Positions 53,817 through 63,903 of a DNA stretch of 64,000 nucleotides are shown piece by piece. A program made the translations under genes and the position numbers. The notes beneath the pieces are model-generated. The model searched no databases and had not been told where the DNA came from. It was given only the letters and a program-made list of their open reading frames with translations. Origin of the DNA: Avibacterium gallinarum (GTDB lineage Bacteria > Pseudomonadota > Gammaproteobacteria > Enterobacterales > Pasteurellaceae); assembly GCF_002921135.1 (NCBI RefSeq), contig NZ_PQVJ01000001.1, positions 1-64,000 of the forward strand, read 5' to 3'. Position 1 is the stretch's first letter; each line of letters starts with the position of its first letter.

Positions 53817-54902
53817 TTAGCTGTTGGCACGACGGCGGGCAATCACCGCATTTGAAAGTTGCTCCAGCACTAATTCGGAATCTTCCCAGCCGATGCAGGC
53901 ATCGGTGATACTTTGTCCGTAAACTAATTCCTTGCCTTCTACCAGATCTTGTCTGCCTTCCACTAAATGGCTTTCGATCATTACGCCGAAGATTTGGTTT
54001 GAACCCTGTGCAATTTGCTGGCAAACATCTGCGCAAACTTCTAATTGTTTTTTGAATTGCTTATTGCTGTTTGCGTGGCTGAAATCCACCATAACGTGCG
54101 GAATTCGACCGCTCTTTTCAATGCTTTCGCAAACTTCATTGACATCTTTTGCGCTGTAATTTGGCCCGTTATCGCCTCCGCGCAAAATAATGTGGCAATC
54201 TGCATTTCCTTTAGTGGAAACGATCGCAGAATGGCCAAATTTAGTTACAGAAAGGAAATAATGCGGTGCTTCTGCTGCGCCAATGGCATCTAAGGCAATG
54301 CGCACACCACCATTGGTGGCATTTTTAAAACCTACGGCACAAGATAAGCCTGAAGCTAATTCACGGTGAACTTGCGATTCTGTGGTTCTTGCCCCAATTG
54401 CGCCCCAGCTCATAAAATCTGCCACATATTGTGGTGTGATCATATCGAGAAATTCGCCTGCGGTTGGAACTTCTAAATTATTAATATCTAACAATAATTT
54501 TCGCGCGATGCGTAAACCATCATTGAGCGCATAGCTATTGTTTAGGTAAGGATCATTGATTAACCCTTTCCAACCTACGGTTGTACGCGGTTTTTCAAAA
54601 TAAACACGCATAACAATTTCTAAGCTGTCTTGATATTTCTCACGCATTGCTTTGATGCGTTGTGCATATTCCAAAGCCGATTTTGGATCGTGAATGGAGC
54701 AAGGCCCAATCACGACAAGTAAACGATCATCTTTGCGATGAATGATATTATGCGCTTGTTGGCGGGCTTTTTTTACGGTGTTGATCGCCACTTCGCTTGC
54801 TGGATATTTTTCAATTAACGCAATGGGTGGTAGCACCTGCTCTACTTTGCCAATTCGGGTATCATCATTAGCAATATAAATGTCATTTTTGCTTTTTGTC
54901 AT
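53817..54902 (-). CDS. aroG: 3-deoxy-7-phosphoheptulonate synthase AroG
   Basis: 361 aa class I DAHP synthase; condenses PEP and erythrose 4-phosphate, the first step of aromatic amino acid synthesis. Active-site blocks: LLVVIGPCSIHDPKSALEYA, VMRVYFEKPRTTVGWKGLI, GARTTESQVHRE, FSHANSNKQ. A single isozyme in the window; AroG is chosen by overall similarity but AroF/H cannot be excluded. A TrpR-type operator lies upstream. Confidence 0.92.
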   Translation of the reverse strand: MTKSKNDIYIANDDTRIGKVEQVLPPIALIEKYPASEVAINTVKKARQQAHNIIHRKDDRLLVVIGPCSIHDPKSALEYAQRIKAMREKYQDSLEIVMRVYFEKPRTTVGWKGLINDPYLNNSYALNDGLRIARKLLLDINNLEVPTAGEFLDMITPQYVADFMSWGAIGARTTESQVHRELASGLSCAVGFKNATNGGVRIALDAIGAAEAPHYFLSVTKFGHSAIVSTKGNADCHIILRGGDNGPNYSAKDVNEVCESIEKSGRIPHVMVDFSHANSNKQFKKQLEVCADVCQQIAQGSNQIFGVMIESHLVEGRQDLVEGKELVYGQSITDACIGWEDSELVLEQLSNAVIARRRANS

Positions 54903-54979
54903 ACATCAACTCTCTTACATCTTGGTTTGTATTTTATAATTACTTGCTTATCCGCATTGCGAATACTTCATTGTGTGTC

Positions 54980-55015
54980 AATGTAACACGCATTTTTGTA
55001 CTAGTAAACTAGTTT
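54980..55015 (-). promoter_or_regulatory. aroG promoter with Trp operator
   Basis: GTACTAGTAAACTAGTTT (54998-55015) differs by few bases from the TrpR operator GTACTAGTTAACTAGTAC. On the minus strand TTTACT within it can act as -35 and TACATT (plus 54980-54985) as -10 at 17-bp spacing, so TrpR would block polymerase. Confidence 0.72.
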
Positions 55016-55036
55016 AAAAATATTATTGATAAATTT

Positions 55037-56290
55037 TTAATGACTGCTTAAAACTTGCGCAGGTTGTAATTTCGCGGCGCGACTTGCAGGGTATAAACTG
55101 GCGATCAAACTTAGCACTAAGGCCACCACAAAAACCACCGCAATATCTTGCCAATGAAGTTCACTGGGCAAAAAGTCTACGAAATACACGCCATCAGAAA
55201 GCAGTTTTCTGCCAATTAAAAATTCAATGCCTTTAATTAATTGGGTGAGATTTAATGCCGTTACGCAGCCTAATATCAACCCGATGACACAGCCTTTCAT
55301 TCCAGCTTGTAAGCCATACCAAATAAAAATTCGTTTAATAAAGCCATCATTTGCGCCAAGGGTACGCATAATAGCAATATCGCCTTGCTTGTCTTTCACC
55401 GCCATAATCAAAGTTGAAATAATATTAAAGCAGGCCACGCTAATCACTAGCACCATTGCTAAATACATCACGGTGCGAATAAGCTGAATATCGCGGTACA
55501 TATAGCCAAATTTACTAATCCAATTTTGCGCGGACAAAAATTGTGGATATTGTTGCAAGGTTGGATAATCCAGTTGTTGCACGGCAAAAGGGTGCTGCAC
55601 TTTGAGTTCAACACCTGTGGCTTCATCAGCTGAATAATCCAAGAATTGCTGCGCAGTTGCAAGGGGAATTAAGGCATAACTGTGATCGAGCTGGCCATCA
55701 AGGCGCAAAATTCCTGTAATTTGCATACGCTCACGCATTGGCTGGGTAAAATTATTGGTGCCATCAGATTGAGAAATCAACAATGTTACCCAATCCCCTT
55801 CTTGCACAGCTAATTCGCGCGCAATGCCAGAGCCTAAGACTAATCCGCCTTCACGAGAGAAATTTTGCCAGCCATCGCCTAATACAAATTGCCCTAAGGC
55901 ACTCACTTGATCTTGCTTGTCTGCTTCAATGCCTTTCACCTGCACCACTTTTAACTTCGTACCATTTTCTACCAAAGCGGTAAAACTGACAAAAGGGGAA
56001 CTCGCCACCACGCTAGGATCTTGTTTTAAAAGTGCGGTTAAATTTTGCCAATTTTTTATTGGCGTACTCTCGCCCTGTTCAGAATAAGCAGAAATTTCAA
56101 CGTGCGGCACAACCGCTAAAATGCGTTTATTCAGCTCACGTTCAAAGCCGTTCATCGCACTTAGCCCCACGATCAACACCATCACACCAAGAGCGATGCC
56201 AAGGGTAGAAAACATTGAAATCAGCGAAACCAAACGATTTTTCTGCTTACCACGCTGATAACGCCAGCTAATAAAAAAGGGTGCGTTCAT
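55037..56290 (-). CDS. lolE: Lipoprotein-releasing permease LolE
   Basis: 417 aa. Four TM helices and a large periplasmic domain; part of the LolCDE ABC complex that releases lipoproteins from the inner membrane to LolA. N-terminus FFISWRYQRGKQKNRLVSLI and C-terminal AAKLQPAQVLSSH. Marked LolE rather than LolC because the neighbouring frame matches LolC by its position downstream of hprA. Directly abuts lolD. Last gene of the lol operon. Confidence 0.9.
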   Translation of the reverse strand: MNAPFFISWRYQRGKQKNRLVSLISMFSTLGIALGVMVLIVGLSAMNGFERELNKRILAVVPHVEISAYSEQGESTPIKNWQNLTALLKQDPSVVASSPFVSFTALVENGTKLKVVQVKGIEADKQDQVSALGQFVLGDGWQNFSREGGLVLGSGIARELAVQEGDWVTLLISQSDGTNNFTQPMRERMQITGILRLDGQLDHSYALIPLATAQQFLDYSADEATGVELKVQHPFAVQQLDYPTLQQYPQFLSAQNWISKFGYMYRDIQLIRTVMYLAMVLVISVACFNIISTLIMAVKDKQGDIAIMRTLGANDGFIKRIFIWYGLQAGMKGCVIGLILGCVTALNLTQLIKGIEFLIGRKLLSDGVYFVDFLPSELHWQDIAVVFVVALVLSLIASLYPASRAAKLQPAQVLSSH

Positions 56291-56980
56291 CTAGCTTTCT
56301 CCACGCAATACACCATCTTGCATCACCATTCGGCGAGAAAGTTTCTCCGCCAACTGCAAATCGTGCGTAACCAATAAAAAGGCAATTTTTTGCTCTTGGT
56401 TTAATTGCAAAATAAGCTCAAAAATGCTTTCTGTGGTTTTGCGATCTAAATTCCCTGTGGGTTCATCAGCTAGCACTAAAGCAGGGTTATTCACTAAAGC
56501 ACGGGCAATGGCAACACGCTGACGCTCACCGCCAGACAACGCAGAAGGACGATGCTTAATGCGATGCGCTAAGCCCACCGCTTGCAACATTTTTTCTGCC
56601 CGTTCTTGCGCTTCGCTACGATTTTGCTTACCAATCAACATCGGCATCATCACGTTTTCTAGTGCGCTAAAATCTGCCATTAAATGATGAAATTGATAGA
56701 CAAACCCCATATATTGATTGCGTAATTTCGCTAATTCATCAGCGCTCGCCTTTTGCAAAGATTGCCCTTTAATGAACACTTCACCGCTGGTTGGCTGATC
56801 TAAGCCGCCTAGGGTATGCAATAAGGTACTTTTGCCCGAACCTGAACTGCCCACAATCGCCACCAATTCGCCCTCTTCCATTGAGAAACTGACGTCTTTT
56901 AGCACTTGCGTTTGGTTTTCCCCTTCTTGGTAAACTTTGGTTAAATTTTGGCAGCTGAGTAAAATTTGCTTCTCTGTCAT
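56291..56980 (-). CDS. lolD: Lipoprotein-releasing ATPase LolD
   Basis: 229 aa ABC ATPase. Walker [20 protein letters not shown], signature [15 protein letters not shown], Walker [13 protein letters not shown] and the Lol-specific [16 protein letters not shown]. The start is at ATG 56980 (MTEKQILL); the in-frame extension to 57040 adds residues without similarity. Its stop abuts the lolE start. Confidence 0.95.
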   Translation of the reverse strand: MTEKQILLSCQNLTKVYQEGENQTQVLKDVSFSMEEGELVAIVGSSGSGKSTLLHTLGGLDQPTSGEVFIKGQSLQKASADELAKLRNQYMGFVYQFHHLMADFSALENVMMPMLIGKQNRSEAQERAEKMLQAVGLAHRIKHRPSALSGGERQRVAIARALVNNPALVLADEPTGNLDRKTTESIFELILQLNQEQKIAFLLVTHDLQLAEKLSRRMVMQDGVLRGES

Positions 56981-57056
56981 TCTTTTCTCGTTGTTTTTCT
57001 GTTTCGCTTTGTAGTAAAAAATTTCGTAAAAAAAAAGCACCGCACTTTGTTACGCA

Positions 57057-58249
57057 TTATTCATAGCGCAAGGCTTCTGCTGGCTCAATTTGCGCCGCTC
57101 GGTGCGCAGGATAAATCGTTGAGCATAAAGAAAATAATAAGGATACCGCAACAATTATCACAATCTGCGAAAGATTTAATTCTGTCGGTAAACGAATATT
57201 TTCTGCACTAAACCACGCCATAATGGAATCTAAATTTAACGTGGTTAGCACGCCAAGCAATGTGCCGATCAAAGTTCCACTAATGCCTACCAATAGCCCT
57301 TGCCAAATAAACAGGCGGCGCACTTGCGATTTATTCAATCCTTGGGTTTGCAAAATGGCAATTTCTCCTTGTTTATCCACCACCATTAAGCTGAGCGACG
57401 TGATAATATTTGAAATGGCGACCACAATAATCAGGCTAATCAACAAGCCCATCATATTTTTTTCCATTTTTACCGCTTGGAAAAACTCCCCTTTTTGGCT
57501 ACGCCAATCGGTTATCTGCCATTCATCGGCACTGAAATAGTTAGGAAGTTCAGTAATATCAAAAGGATCGCGTAAAAATAAGCGATAACCTTGCATTTGC
57601 TGTGGGCCAATACGCATCAATCTGCCAATATCGGAAAGATTGGCAAACACGGCGTTGCTGTCATTTTGCCCCGAAGCAAAATAAATATCGCTAATGGTAA
57701 ATAAGCGTTGCACAGGCACACGACCAAAGGGCGTATATTGGCTGTTTTCCGTGATCATTAAACGGACTTTATCGCCAATTTGTGAACGTAATTTTTGCGC
57801 TAATTGCGATCCCATTACCAATTTAAATTCGCCTGCGGGTAATAATTGCTCAAAAGATTGGGGTTGAAAATGGCTTAATAAAGGATCATCAGAAAAATGT
57901 TGAATACCTATCACTTGCCCAGCACTCACGCCTTGTGGTGCTTGTAAAATCACATTAGTGGTGTTAATCGGAATGGCGCGTTGCACGAAAGCTGGGATTG
58001 TCGGTGTTGGCGCTTCACGGGATAAATGGCCTGACTTTGGCATAATTATGGCGTGGGGAATGGTGGAAAGCACTTGTTTTTTTGTTGATTTTCCAAACCA
58101 TTCATTACCGAAAGCACGATGATTAACGCCATAATACCCAGCACAATCCCCATCATCGCAAGGTTGGTAACTAATCGCCCAAAACGATCCGCACTTTTCG
58201 CTCGCCAATAACGCAGGGCAATAAATAAAGAAATCGGTAAATTCATCAT
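57057..58249 (-). CDS. lolC: Lipoprotein-releasing permease LolC, split by a single-base frameshift
   Basis: The N-terminal frame (58249 to about 58080) encodes MNLPISLFIALRYWRAKSAD and IMALIIVLSVMNGLENQQK. It then runs out to a stop at 58046. The other frame takes over with KQVLSTIPHAIIMPKSGHL and continues to EPAEALRYE at 57057. They meet at a run of seven T (58077-58083); one extra base would join them into about 396 aa, normal for LolC. LolC is essential in E. coli, so a base-call error or slippage rescue is more likely than true loss. Confidence 0.85.
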
Positions 58250-58272
58250 TATTATTTAAGGGTTGAAATAAC

Positions 58273-58301
58273 AAATTTCCCCTGCATAACAGGGGAAATT
58301 T
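58273..58301 (-). terminator. Hairpin between hprA and lolC
   Basis: AAATTTCCCCTG and CAGGGGAAATTT are a perfect 12-bp stem around CATAA. It follows the hprA stop on the minus strand; only short T runs follow, so termination may be partial and let transcription continue into lolCDE. Confidence 0.7.
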
Positions 58302-58316
58302 CGTTCGATAATAAAT

Positions 58317-59258
58317 TTATTTGCCCGTTGCGACAAATTCTTCCATATTTTGTGTTACTTTTTTCACCAAAATTTCCACCGCACCATCAGATGCCCAAGC
58401 AACGTGTGGGGTGATGATTAAATTTGGTAAACGCGTTGCCGCTTGGATAAGTGGATTATCTTTCTCAGGCGGCTCTTTCACTAACACATCTAAAGCCGCG
58501 GCAGCGATTGTGCCATTTTCTAACGCTTCTGCTAAGGCTTTTTCATCGACTAAAGGCCCGCGTCCTGTGTTGATTAAATATGCCGTTGGCTTCATTAATT
58601 TTAATGTTTCGGCGTTGATCAAATTGGTAGTTTCAGGCGTTAAAGGACAATGTAGGGTAACAATGTCCGCTTCTTGCAACACTTGCTCAAAAGGTAAATA
58701 ACCCTCACGAACTGTTGTCGCCCCTTTGCGTTCTGCATAAATCACCTTCATTCCTAGCGCTTCAGCTAAACGACCAATTTCTTTACCAAGATTACCTTTA
58801 CCCACAACACCTAAGGTTGAACCTTTCACATCGGTGATCGGGTAATCAAAATAACAGAACTGTTTGCTATCCGCCCATTTGGCGCTGAGCTGATCTTTAT
58901 ACCAATTCATTAAACTATGTTTTAAAGCAAAAATTAACCCTAAAACGTGTTCAGGCACAGTAACAGAAGAATAGCCTGTCACATTTTTCACTGCGATGCC
59001 TAGTTCTTTTGCCGCCTCTAAATCTACATTATTTGTGCCTGTGGCGGTGATCGCAATTAACTTTAAGTTCGGGAGCTGTTTCATTGTTTCACGATCAAAC
59101 ACGACTTTGCTCGTAATCACAATATCCGCATCTTTCGCGCGCTCAATGGTTTGTTCAGGCGAAGTATGCTCATATTCCACCCATTGATGTTCAAAGTTAG
59201 GGCGTGGAATAGGAATGTGTTTTGGAATGGCTGTGCTATCAAGAAAAACAATTTTCAT
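58317..59258 (-). CDS. hprA: D-2-hydroxyacid dehydrogenase (glycerate dehydrogenase HprA-like)
   Basis: 313 aa NAD-dependent D-isomer-specific 2-hydroxyacid dehydrogenase. Rossmann motif LGVVGKGNLGKEIG, catalytic Arg in LINTGRGPLVDE, Glu in DVLVKEPP and His in NLIITPHVAWAS. Most like hydroxypyruvate/glycerate dehydrogenases. Start at ATG 59258 (MKIVFLDSTA), 5-6 nt after AAGGAG. Symbol by similarity; the true substrate is not proven. Confidence 0.82.
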   Translation of the reverse strand: MKIVFLDSTAIPKHIPIPRPNFEHQWVEYEHTSPEQTIERAKDADIVITSKVVFDRETMKQLPNLKLIAITATGTNNVDLEAAKELGIAVKNVTGYSSVTVPEHVLGLIFALKHSLMNWYKDQLSAKWADSKQFCYFDYPITDVKGSTLGVVGKGNLGKEIGRLAEALGMKVIYAERKGATTVREGYLPFEQVLQEADIVTLHCPLTPETTNLINAETLKLMKPTAYLINTGRGPLVDEKALAEALENGTIAAAALDVLVKEPPEKDNPLIQAATRLPNLIITPHVAWASDGAVEILVKKVTQNMEEFVATGK

Positions 59259-59383
59259 AAAATGCTCCTTATCTATTTTAGGGATCTGCCCTATCCGCAA
59301 AAATTCATCAGGGATGTATGCTAAATAAGTCTATTAAAATATAAGCGATTTTACCCTATAAGTTAACTAATTGTTACAAAAAA

Positions 59384-60418
<1,035 letters not shown>

Positions 60419-61441
60419 TTAAGCTTTTTTGTAACGTTTATTCATATCCGCATAACGTTTTACCGCTCGGCGGATTTGCCCAGTTTTGGCGCGTCTGCGT
60501 TGTTTGGTAACGTCTAGTTTGCTTTGCGTTTCAGGCTCAAGCCCCACCAATTCACGCAGATAATTCACATTGGTGAGATCCATTTCTTCCCAACCACCGC
60601 GCGGTAAGGTTTTCATTAATTTGATATTGCCGTAACGAATGCGGATCAAACGGCTCACTTGAATGCCTTGCGATTCCCATAAGCGGCGAACTTCACGGTT
60701 ACGCCCTTCCATTAGGGTAACATCAAACCACTGGTTCATTCCTTGTCCGCCCATTGGCTTAATGGCTTTGAAATTGGCAGGCCCATCTTCTAACTGCACG
60801 CCCTTGCGTAAACGGGCGATCATTGCTTCGTCCACCTGACCAAAAACGCGCACGGAATACTCACGCTCCACTTCACGGCTTGGGTGCATTAAGCGGTTTG
60901 CCAATTCGCCGTCTGTGGTAAACAGCAATAAGCCAGAGGTGTTAATATCCAAGCGTCCTACCGCAATCCAACGCGATCCTGTTAAGCGCGGCAAGCGGTC
61001 AAACACGGTGGCACGCCCTTCGGGATCGTGGCGAGTGCAAAGTTCGCCCTCAGGCTTGTAATACATCAACACGCGACACACTTCTTTTTGCGCTTGTTGT
61101 AAATTCACAACGTGTCCGTCAATGCGGATCTTTAAATTCGCATTCACCACAACACGATCACCCAGTGTTGCCATTTTGCCGTTTACGCTCACTCGGTTGG
61201 CGGCGATCATCGCTTCAATTTCACGGCGAGATCCTTGCCCTGCGCGTGCTAACACTTTTTGTAATTTTTCCCCTTCCACTTTATGGGTGGCAGAAAGTGC
61301 GGTCTTTTTTACCGCACTTTTTTCTTTACTTTCTGCATTTGATGCGAAAGGCTTGTCTGTACGTTTTCTTTCCGTGTTATTTTTTTCAGCAAAACGCATT
61401 CCCTTGGCGGCATTGCGTTGTGAATAAGATGTTGTTTTCAT
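60419..61441 (-). CDS. rluB: 23S rRNA pseudouridine(2605) synthase RluB
   Basis: 340 aa. A basic, low-complexity N-terminal tail (1-55), an S4 RNA-binding domain ([20 protein letters not shown]) and the RsuA-type catalytic domain with Asp in [16 protein letters not shown]. The C-terminal tail is basic. Modifies U2605 of 23S rRNA in E. coli. A tight inverted pair of uptake sequences lies in the coding region for the N-terminal tail (61294-61320). Confidence 0.93.
   Translation of the reverse strand: MKTTSYSQRNAAKGMRFAEKNNTERKRTDKPFASNAESKEKSAVKKTALSATHKVEGEKLQKVLARAGQGSRREIEAMIAANRVSVNGKMATLGDRVVVNANLKIRIDGHVVNLQQAQKEVCRVLMYYKPEGELCTRHDPEGRATVFDRLPRLTGSRWIAVGRLDINTSGLLLFTTDGELANRLMHPSREVEREYSVRVFGQVDEAMIARLRKGVQLEDGPANFKAIKPMGGQGMNQWFDVTLMEGRNREVRRLWESQGIQVSRLIRIRYGNIKLMKTLPRGGWEEMDLTNVNYLRELVGLEPETQSKLDVTKQRRRAKTGQIRRAVKRYADMNKRYKKA
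61294..61320. repeat. Tight inverted uptake-sequence pair inside rluB
   Basis: AAAGTGCGGT (61294-61303) and ACCGCACTTT (61311-61320) are perfect 10-bp inverted copies with a 7-nt T-rich spacer, located in the codons for residues about 41-49. Read as RNA this is a strong hairpin early in the rluB message. Confidence 0.85.
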
Positions 61442-61485
61442 ATTTCCTCTTGTCGCTTTCCCAAGCGTCTAACAGTTTGAAAAGA

Positions 61486-62109
61486 TTAAATAAATGGCGT
61501 GGTTGAACCGCTACCCTCGCGTAAAATCACTGGCGTGTTGTCGGTTAAATCCACCACAGTTGTTCGTTCTTGCCCTAAATAGCCACCGTTAATAATTAAA
61601 TCCACTTGATGTTCTAAACGATCGCGAATTTCTTCTGGATCAGATTGCGTAATAAATTCTTCCCCCGGCAACATCAAAGAGCAAGATAAAATCGGCTCAC
61701 CTAAGGCATTTAGTAAAGCGAGTGCGATTTGATTATCTGGCACGCGCAAGCCAATCGTTTTGCGTTTTGATGTCATCAAACGGCGTGGCACTTCTTTGGT
61801 GGCAGTGAGAATAAAGGTGTAACGCCCCGGTGTGTTATTTTTAATCAGTCGATATGCCATATTATTCACCGTGGCATAGGTTGAAAGTTCTGATAAATCG
61901 CTACACACAAGGGTGAAATTATGATTTTCTGGTAGTTGGCGAATTTGCACAATGCGCTCCATTGCGTGCTTATCGCCGAGCATACAACCCAAGGCATAAC
62001 CTGAATCCGTTGGGTAAACAATCACCCCACCTTGTTTCAAAATATCCACCGCTTGATTAATCAAACGCGGCTGCGGATTTTCTGGATGTATATAAAAAAA
62101 TTGGCTCAT
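61486..62109 (-). CDS. yciO: YciO/Sua5-YrdC family protein
   Basis: 207 aa. YrdC-like fold: VIVYPTDSGYALGCMLGD, MERIVQIRQLPENHNFTLVC, NNTPGRYTFILTATKEVPRR and GLRVPDN. It follows the E. coli YciO pattern rather than TsaC, whose tRNA t6A function may not be shared. Lies upstream of rluB on the same strand; yciO and rluB are near neighbours in E. coli too. Confidence 0.88.
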   Translation of the reverse strand: MSQFFYIHPENPQPRLINQAVDILKQGGVIVYPTDSGYALGCMLGDKHAMERIVQIRQLPENHNFTLVCSDLSELSTYATVNNMAYRLIKNNTPGRYTFILTATKEVPRRLMTSKRKTIGLRVPDNQIALALLNALGEPILSCSLMLPGEEFITQSDPEEIRDRLEHQVDLIINGGYLGQERTTVVDLTDNTPVILREGSGSTTPFI

Positions 62110-62255
62110 AACCTTTATCCTGTCATCATTAACTTGGGCATTATACCGAAATTCCCCGTTGATTATAGGGTTAGGGGAAAATAAATTTACTTTTCGCTGT
62201 TGCCCCGATGCTATCCCTTTGTTACTATAACGCTAAAGATGACAGGAAGTTTTTA

Positions 62256-62636
62256 ATGCGAATATTCAAGACAAAAGCATTTCACAAATTTGCTCTAAAG
62301 CACGCCATCAGCGATGCGTTGTTAGTTGAAGCCATCTTGCGGGTGGAACAAGGATTAATTGATGCCGATCTTGGCAGTAATATTATCAAACAACGCATAG
62401 CAAGAGCGGGACAAGGGAGAAGTGGTGGTTTTCGATCGTTTATTTTCTACCGAATTAATGAAAATCACTATTTTGTTGCAGGGATTAGCAAAAATACACA
62501 AGACAACATTTCAGCACAAGAATTAGTTGCCTTGAAAGCATTGCAAAAAGAATACGCTGAGTTAATGCCAGAACAAATTGAGGCGCAAATAAAAAATGGC
62601 GCCTTCATTGAAATATTATGGGAGAGAAAAAAATGA
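62256..62636 (+). CDS. RelE/HigB-type toxin
   Basis: 126 aa. MRIFKTKAFHKFALKHAISD followed by GLIDADLGSNIIKQRIARAG and RSGGFRSFIFYRINENHYFV: this fits the COG4737 branch of RelE-like mRNA interferases, with the conserved Arg-Ile-Ala-Arg and GGFR stretches. ATG 62256 follows AGGAAG; a longer in-frame start at 62208 is unlikely. The stop overlaps the antitoxin start (ATGA). Toxin-first order is HigBA-like. Confidence 0.82.
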   Translation: MRIFKTKAFHKFALKHAISDALLVEAILRVEQGLIDADLGSNIIKQRIARAGQGRSGGFRSFIFYRINENHYFVAGISKNTQDNISAQELVALKALQKEYAELMPEQIEAQIKNGAFIEILWERKK

Positions 62637-62935
62637 GTGAACTACTTGCAATGATCCACGAAAATGCTTCGGATCTATACGAGGCAGGATTAATGGATAA
62701 AAAAACAATGAAAAAATTTGATGAACTCTGTTTAACGCCTGTTTCACCTTTCACCCCTGAAGAAATCAAAGCCATTCGTGAAAAAGAACAGGTTTCTCAA
62801 ACTGTTTTTGCCCATTATCTCAATGTGAGCAAAAATATGATTTCAGAATGGGAAAGAGGGGTGAAAAAACCCAGTGGTGCGGCACTTAAATTGTTGAATT
62901 TAGTACAACGCCGCGGTATTGAAATTCTCGCTTAA
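62633..62935 (+). CDS. HigA-like XRE-family antitoxin
   Basis: 100 aa. The N-terminal segment likely binds the toxin. The C-terminal helix-turn-helix is PEEIKAIREKEQVSQTVFAH, YLNVSKNMISEWERGVKKPS and GAALKLLNLVQRRG, typical of XRE/HigA antitoxins. ATG 62633 overlaps the toxin stop, with GGGAGAG upstream. Forms a toxin-first pair with the preceding gene; followed by a strong terminator. Confidence 0.85.
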   Translation: MSELLAMIHENASDLYEAGLMDKKTMKKFDELCLTPVSPFTPEEIKAIREKEQVSQTVFAHYLNVSKNMISEWERGVKKPSGAALKLLNLVQRRGIEILA

Positions 62936-62939
62936 CTCA

Positions 62940-62975
62940 AAAACGCTTTATCGAAAGATAAAGCGTTTTCTTTTT
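62940..62975 (+). terminator. Intrinsic terminator of the HigBA-like pair
   Basis: AAAACGCTTTATC and GATAAAGCGTTTT form a 13-bp stem with a GAAA tetraloop, followed by CTTTTT. A-rich on the other side, so it may also stop the convergent rsmI. Confidence 0.92.
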
Positions 62976-62985
62976 ACGATAAAAC

Positions 62986-63828
62986 TTACAAATTCTCCAA
63001 CCCAAACTGATACAACGCATTTTTCTTATAGCCATAAAGCTCTGCGACAATTGCGGCGGCTTTTTTGAGCGGGAGTTCTTTGGCGATAAGGGTTAGGGCT
63101 TTGACGGCCTCGGGGGAAAAGCTTTCTTCTTCACTGCTCACATTGCCTTCTACAATCAGTACCATTTCGCCTTTGCTGCGGTTTGGATCTTCGCTCACCC
63201 ATTGGCGTAATGCGCCAACTTCATCACAGTGAATAGTTTCCCAAGTTTTGCTCAGCTCGCGTGCTAGCACCACATAACGCTCAGCGCCGAATACCTTTTC
63301 CATATCCGCAAGGCAATCTGAAATGCGGTGGGTGGATTCATAGAAAATTAAAGTGCGGTCTTCTTTTGCGAGATTTTCCAATTTATCGCAACGGGCTTTG
63401 GATTTGGCGGGCAGAAAGCCTTCAAAGCAAAAACGATCAGATGCAATACCTGAGGCGCAAAGCCCTGCTATTGCGGCACAAGCGCCCGGAATTGGCACAA
63501 TTTTAATGCCAGCTTGGCGACATTTTCTCACCAGATGAAAGCCCGGATCGCTAATCAGTGGCGTACCAGCATCGGAAACTAAGGCGATCGTTGTTCCTTG
63601 CAATAGTTTTTCGCACAGAATATCGGCTTTTTGTTGCTCATTATGATCGTGCAAGGCAAAAAAAGGCTTTTTAATGCCGTAATGACTCAGTAATAAACCA
63701 CTATGGCGCGTATCTTCTGCGGCGACTAAATCCACTTGTTCCAACACTTGTAATGCGCGTTGGCTGATGTCTTGCAAATTGCCAATGGGCGTTGCCACGA
63801 TATATAAAATTCCAGTTAAATTGTCCAT
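62986..63828 (-). CDS. rsmI: 16S rRNA 2'-O-ribose methyltransferase RsmI
   Basis: 280 aa. Tetrapyrrole methylase-like fold: [54 protein letters not shown] and [15 protein letters not shown]. Methylates C1402 of 16S rRNA. Divergent from lpoA as in E. coli. Usual length. Confidence 0.95.
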   Translation of the reverse strand: MDNLTGILYIVATPIGNLQDISQRALQVLEQVDLVAAEDTRHSGLLLSHYGIKKPFFALHDHNEQQKADILCEKLLQGTTIALVSDAGTPLISDPGFHLVRKCRQAGIKIVPIPGACAAIAGLCASGIASDRFCFEGFLPAKSKARCDKLENLAKEDRTLIFYESTHRISDCLADMEKVFGAERYVVLARELSKTWETIHCDEVGALRQWVSEDPNRSKGEMVLIVEGNVSSEEESFSPEAVKALTLIAKELPLKKAAAIVAELYGYKKNALYQFGLENL

Positions 63829-63903
63829 TTTTACTTCTTTTATTTGATTTTAATTATTGAGATAAGTAAGATCCCCGAGATTGTTTTCAACAACGGAGTA
63901 ATT

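Noticed and set aside
57057-58274. A single LolC-like protein with an odd Cys-rich N-terminus (MLFQPLNNNDEF...)
   Set aside because: That N-terminus is out-of-frame sequence; the true LolC N-terminus is in the other frame, so this is a frameshift.
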